A DNA stretch of 7,945 bases, from positions 2,380 to 10,324 of the forward strand of contig DFBW01000193.1 in assembly GCA_002366775.1 (NCBI GenBank), read 5' to 3'. The stretch comes from Roseovarius sp. UBA3070. GTDB lineage: Bacteria; Pseudomonadota; Alphaproteobacteria; Rhodobacterales; Rhodobacteraceae. The notes below the pieces were generated by a model. It was not told the origin of the DNA. It worked only from the letters and a program-made list of their open reading frames with translations, and did no database searches. A program made the translations under genes and the position numbers. This document shows, piece by piece, positions 7,207 to 7,945 of this stretch (positions are counted from its first letter, which is position 1; every line of letters starts with the position of its first letter).

Positions 7207-7640
7207 GCCGCAAGTGTTGCGCGTGTTTTGCCGATCATTAACGCGGCGCGTGCTGCCTCGCGCCCCTTTTCCACAAAGTGGTTGCGGTAAATCGCGTTGT
7301 GGTGCTCGGTTTCCTGATACTGGTGCGGTGTGAGCGAGACGGACAACACAGGGACACCTGTGTCCAACGCAACCCGCATCAAACCGTCTACAACAGCAGA
7401 TGCCACAAAATCGTGCCGATATATGCCGCCATCAACCACAAACGCGGCGCAAGCGATCGCTGCATAACCTCCCGATTTGGCGAGATCTTGGGCGACGAGC
7501 GGCATTTCAAATGCGCCTGGTACGCTGAAGACATCAACTTGAGCGGCAGGAATAAGTTCAACAAAACCGTCATAGGCACGATCAACAATGTCAGCATGCC
7601 ATTGCGCCTTGATAAAGGCATAGCGTGAAGTGGATGTCAT
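7203..7640 (-). CDS. ribH: 6,7-dimethyl-8-ribityllumazine synthase, type II (RibH2-like)
   Basis: Condenses 5-amino-6-ribitylaminouracil with 3,4-dihydroxy-2-butanone 4-phosphate to the lumazine precursor of riboflavin. The product has 145 residues. FIKAQWHADIVD (9-20) with W14, PGAFEMP (41-47) and the segment FVVDGGIYRHDFVA (67-80) with H76 match the type II enzymes known from Brucella and Mesorhizobium, which form decamers rather than icosahedral shells. Classical type I enzymes have different residues in that loop. TPHQYQETEHH (104-114) is the type II C-terminal phosphate-site region. ATG 7640 is preferred, with AAGGAG 6 nt upstream. The frame stays open to 7730, but that part is leader. 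An FMN riboswitch precedes it. Species with type II enzymes usually also have a type I copy in the main rib operon, which is not in this window. Its stop overlaps the permease stop tail-to-tail by 4 nt. Confidence 0.93.
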   Translation of the reverse strand: MTSTSRYAFIKAQWHADIVDRAYDGFVELIPAAQVDVFSVPGAFEMPLVAQDLAKSGGYAAIACAAFVVDGGIYRHDFVASAVVDGLMRVALDTGVPVLSVSLTPHQYQETEHHNAIYRNHFVEKGREAARAALMIGKTRATLAA

Positions 7641-7641
7641 T

Positions 7642-7724
7642 GGGGTCTCCTTTTTCCCTAAACCACGCAATTGCGCGGGTGACACATCACCTCGGGGCAA
7701 AGGATCGCTGCGCGCACGGACCCC
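7642..7724 (-). promoter_or_regulatory. candidate expression platform hiding the ribH ribosome binding site
   Basis: Between aptamer and start codon, the message segment AAAGGAGACCCC (7653-7642) contains the ribosome binding site. Its first half pairs exactly with UCCUUU (7704-7699) and its second half with GGGGUC (7724-7719), giving two stacked 6-bp helices. A perfect hairpin, GGUGA-UGUG-UCACC (7691-7678), sits in the enclosed loop. There is no hairpin followed by a U-tract in this leader, so control at translation rather than termination is likely. The pairing is read from sequence only. Confidence 0.5.
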
Positions 7725-7737
7725 GCACACACACCGA

Positions 7738-7866
7738 CGCTCTCTCTCATCCGGACTATGACCGTCGGCTCTGGAATTTCACCAGTATCTGCTGGCACCC
7801 CGATTTGGGGCCGCTCGCGGGCTATCACCGCCGGTGGGGAGTTTCACCCCGCCCTGAGAACACGTC
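7738..7866 (-). promoter_or_regulatory. FMN riboswitch (RFN element)
   Basis: Read leftward, the conserved blocks of the RFN aptamer appear in order: UUCUCAGGGCGGGG (from about 7862), CCCCACCGGCGGU (to about 7826), AGCCCGCGAGCG (7823-7812), and a variable hairpin CCCC-AAAU-CGGGG. These are followed by GCAGAUACUGGUGAAAUUCC, GAGCCGACGGU and GUCCGGAUGAGAGAG (7756-7742). The outer stem can form between UUCUC near the start and GAGAG near the end, with GACG/CGUC outside it. It binds FMN and normally shuts off the riboflavin gene that follows, here ribH, 100 nt downstream. RFN control of type II ribH genes is known in rhizobia and Brucella. Confidence 0.96.
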
Positions 7867-7888
7867 CTCAATGGCGGATTCATGGGCG

Positions 7889-7945
7889 TCAGGCAAGGGC
7901 TGAACTTGGGCGCATATCACCCGTAATCAGTCCCGCGAAGTTCTT
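7889..7945 (-). CDS. possible 3' end of a leftward gene (partial)
   Basis: From the right edge, one leftward frame is open for 18 codons and ends in TGA (7891-7889). The putative tail reads ...NFAGLITGDMRPSSALA. Both other leftward frames close early. This length is not significant alone. If real, the gene ends about 23 nt before the FMN aptamer, so the ribH promoter would lie inside its 3' end or the two would be cotranscribed. I do not recognise the product. Confidence 0.2.
   Translation of the reverse strand, partial: KNFAGLITGDMRPSSALA

Noticed and set aside
7868..7896. ribH promoter made of TTGCCT and CATTGA with a 17-nt spacer (leftward)
   Set aside because: Transcription would start near 7861, inside the 5' stem of the FMN aptamer, and the -10 box matches the consensus poorly.

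Overview
The window looks like a chromosomal stretch from an alphaproteobacterium, most likely a marine Rhodobacteraceae (Roseobacter-group) species. This is inferred from the type of SerC and SerA, a serC-leader RNA of the alphaproteobacterial kind, a type II lumazine synthase (RibH2-like) behind an FMN riboswitch, and moderately high GC. No database search was possible, so the taxon is inference. I see no mobile elements, phage genes, CRISPR arrays, tRNA or rRNA.

Left part (1-2310): a possible 3' end of a rightward gene (3-59) meets a leftward gene for a polytopic membrane protein (65-1486). Its promoter region is shared with a rightward gene (1534-2310) for a membrane-anchored protein. That protein has a degenerate PCu(A)C copper-chaperone-like domain and a His-rich C-terminal domain. 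The divergent pair, 47 bp apart, is probably functionally linked, but its role is not known.

Gap 2311-2572: no convincing gene, but a 14-bp perfect inverted repeat 116 nt apart, internal hairpins that exclude one another, and a strong hairpin plus U-rich tract oriented for rightward transcription. This could be an undescribed small RNA and is the least explained part of the window.

Middle (2573-6451): the full phosphorylated pathway of serine synthesis. serC and serA lie leftward in a probable operon, separated by a 91-nt spacer carrying a double palindrome. They are preceded by a compact two-hairpin leader matching the serC RNA motif and a plausible promoter. serB is divergent. Together SerA, SerC and SerB turn 3-phosphoglycerate into serine.

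Right part (6448-7945): a TauE/SafE-type permease gene starts inside the serB stop codon (GTGA overlap). It meets tail-to-tail, with a 4-nt overlap, a leftward lumazine synthase gene. That gene has a clear FMN riboswitch in its leader and a candidate helix that would hide its ribosome binding site, so flavin control of translation is likely.
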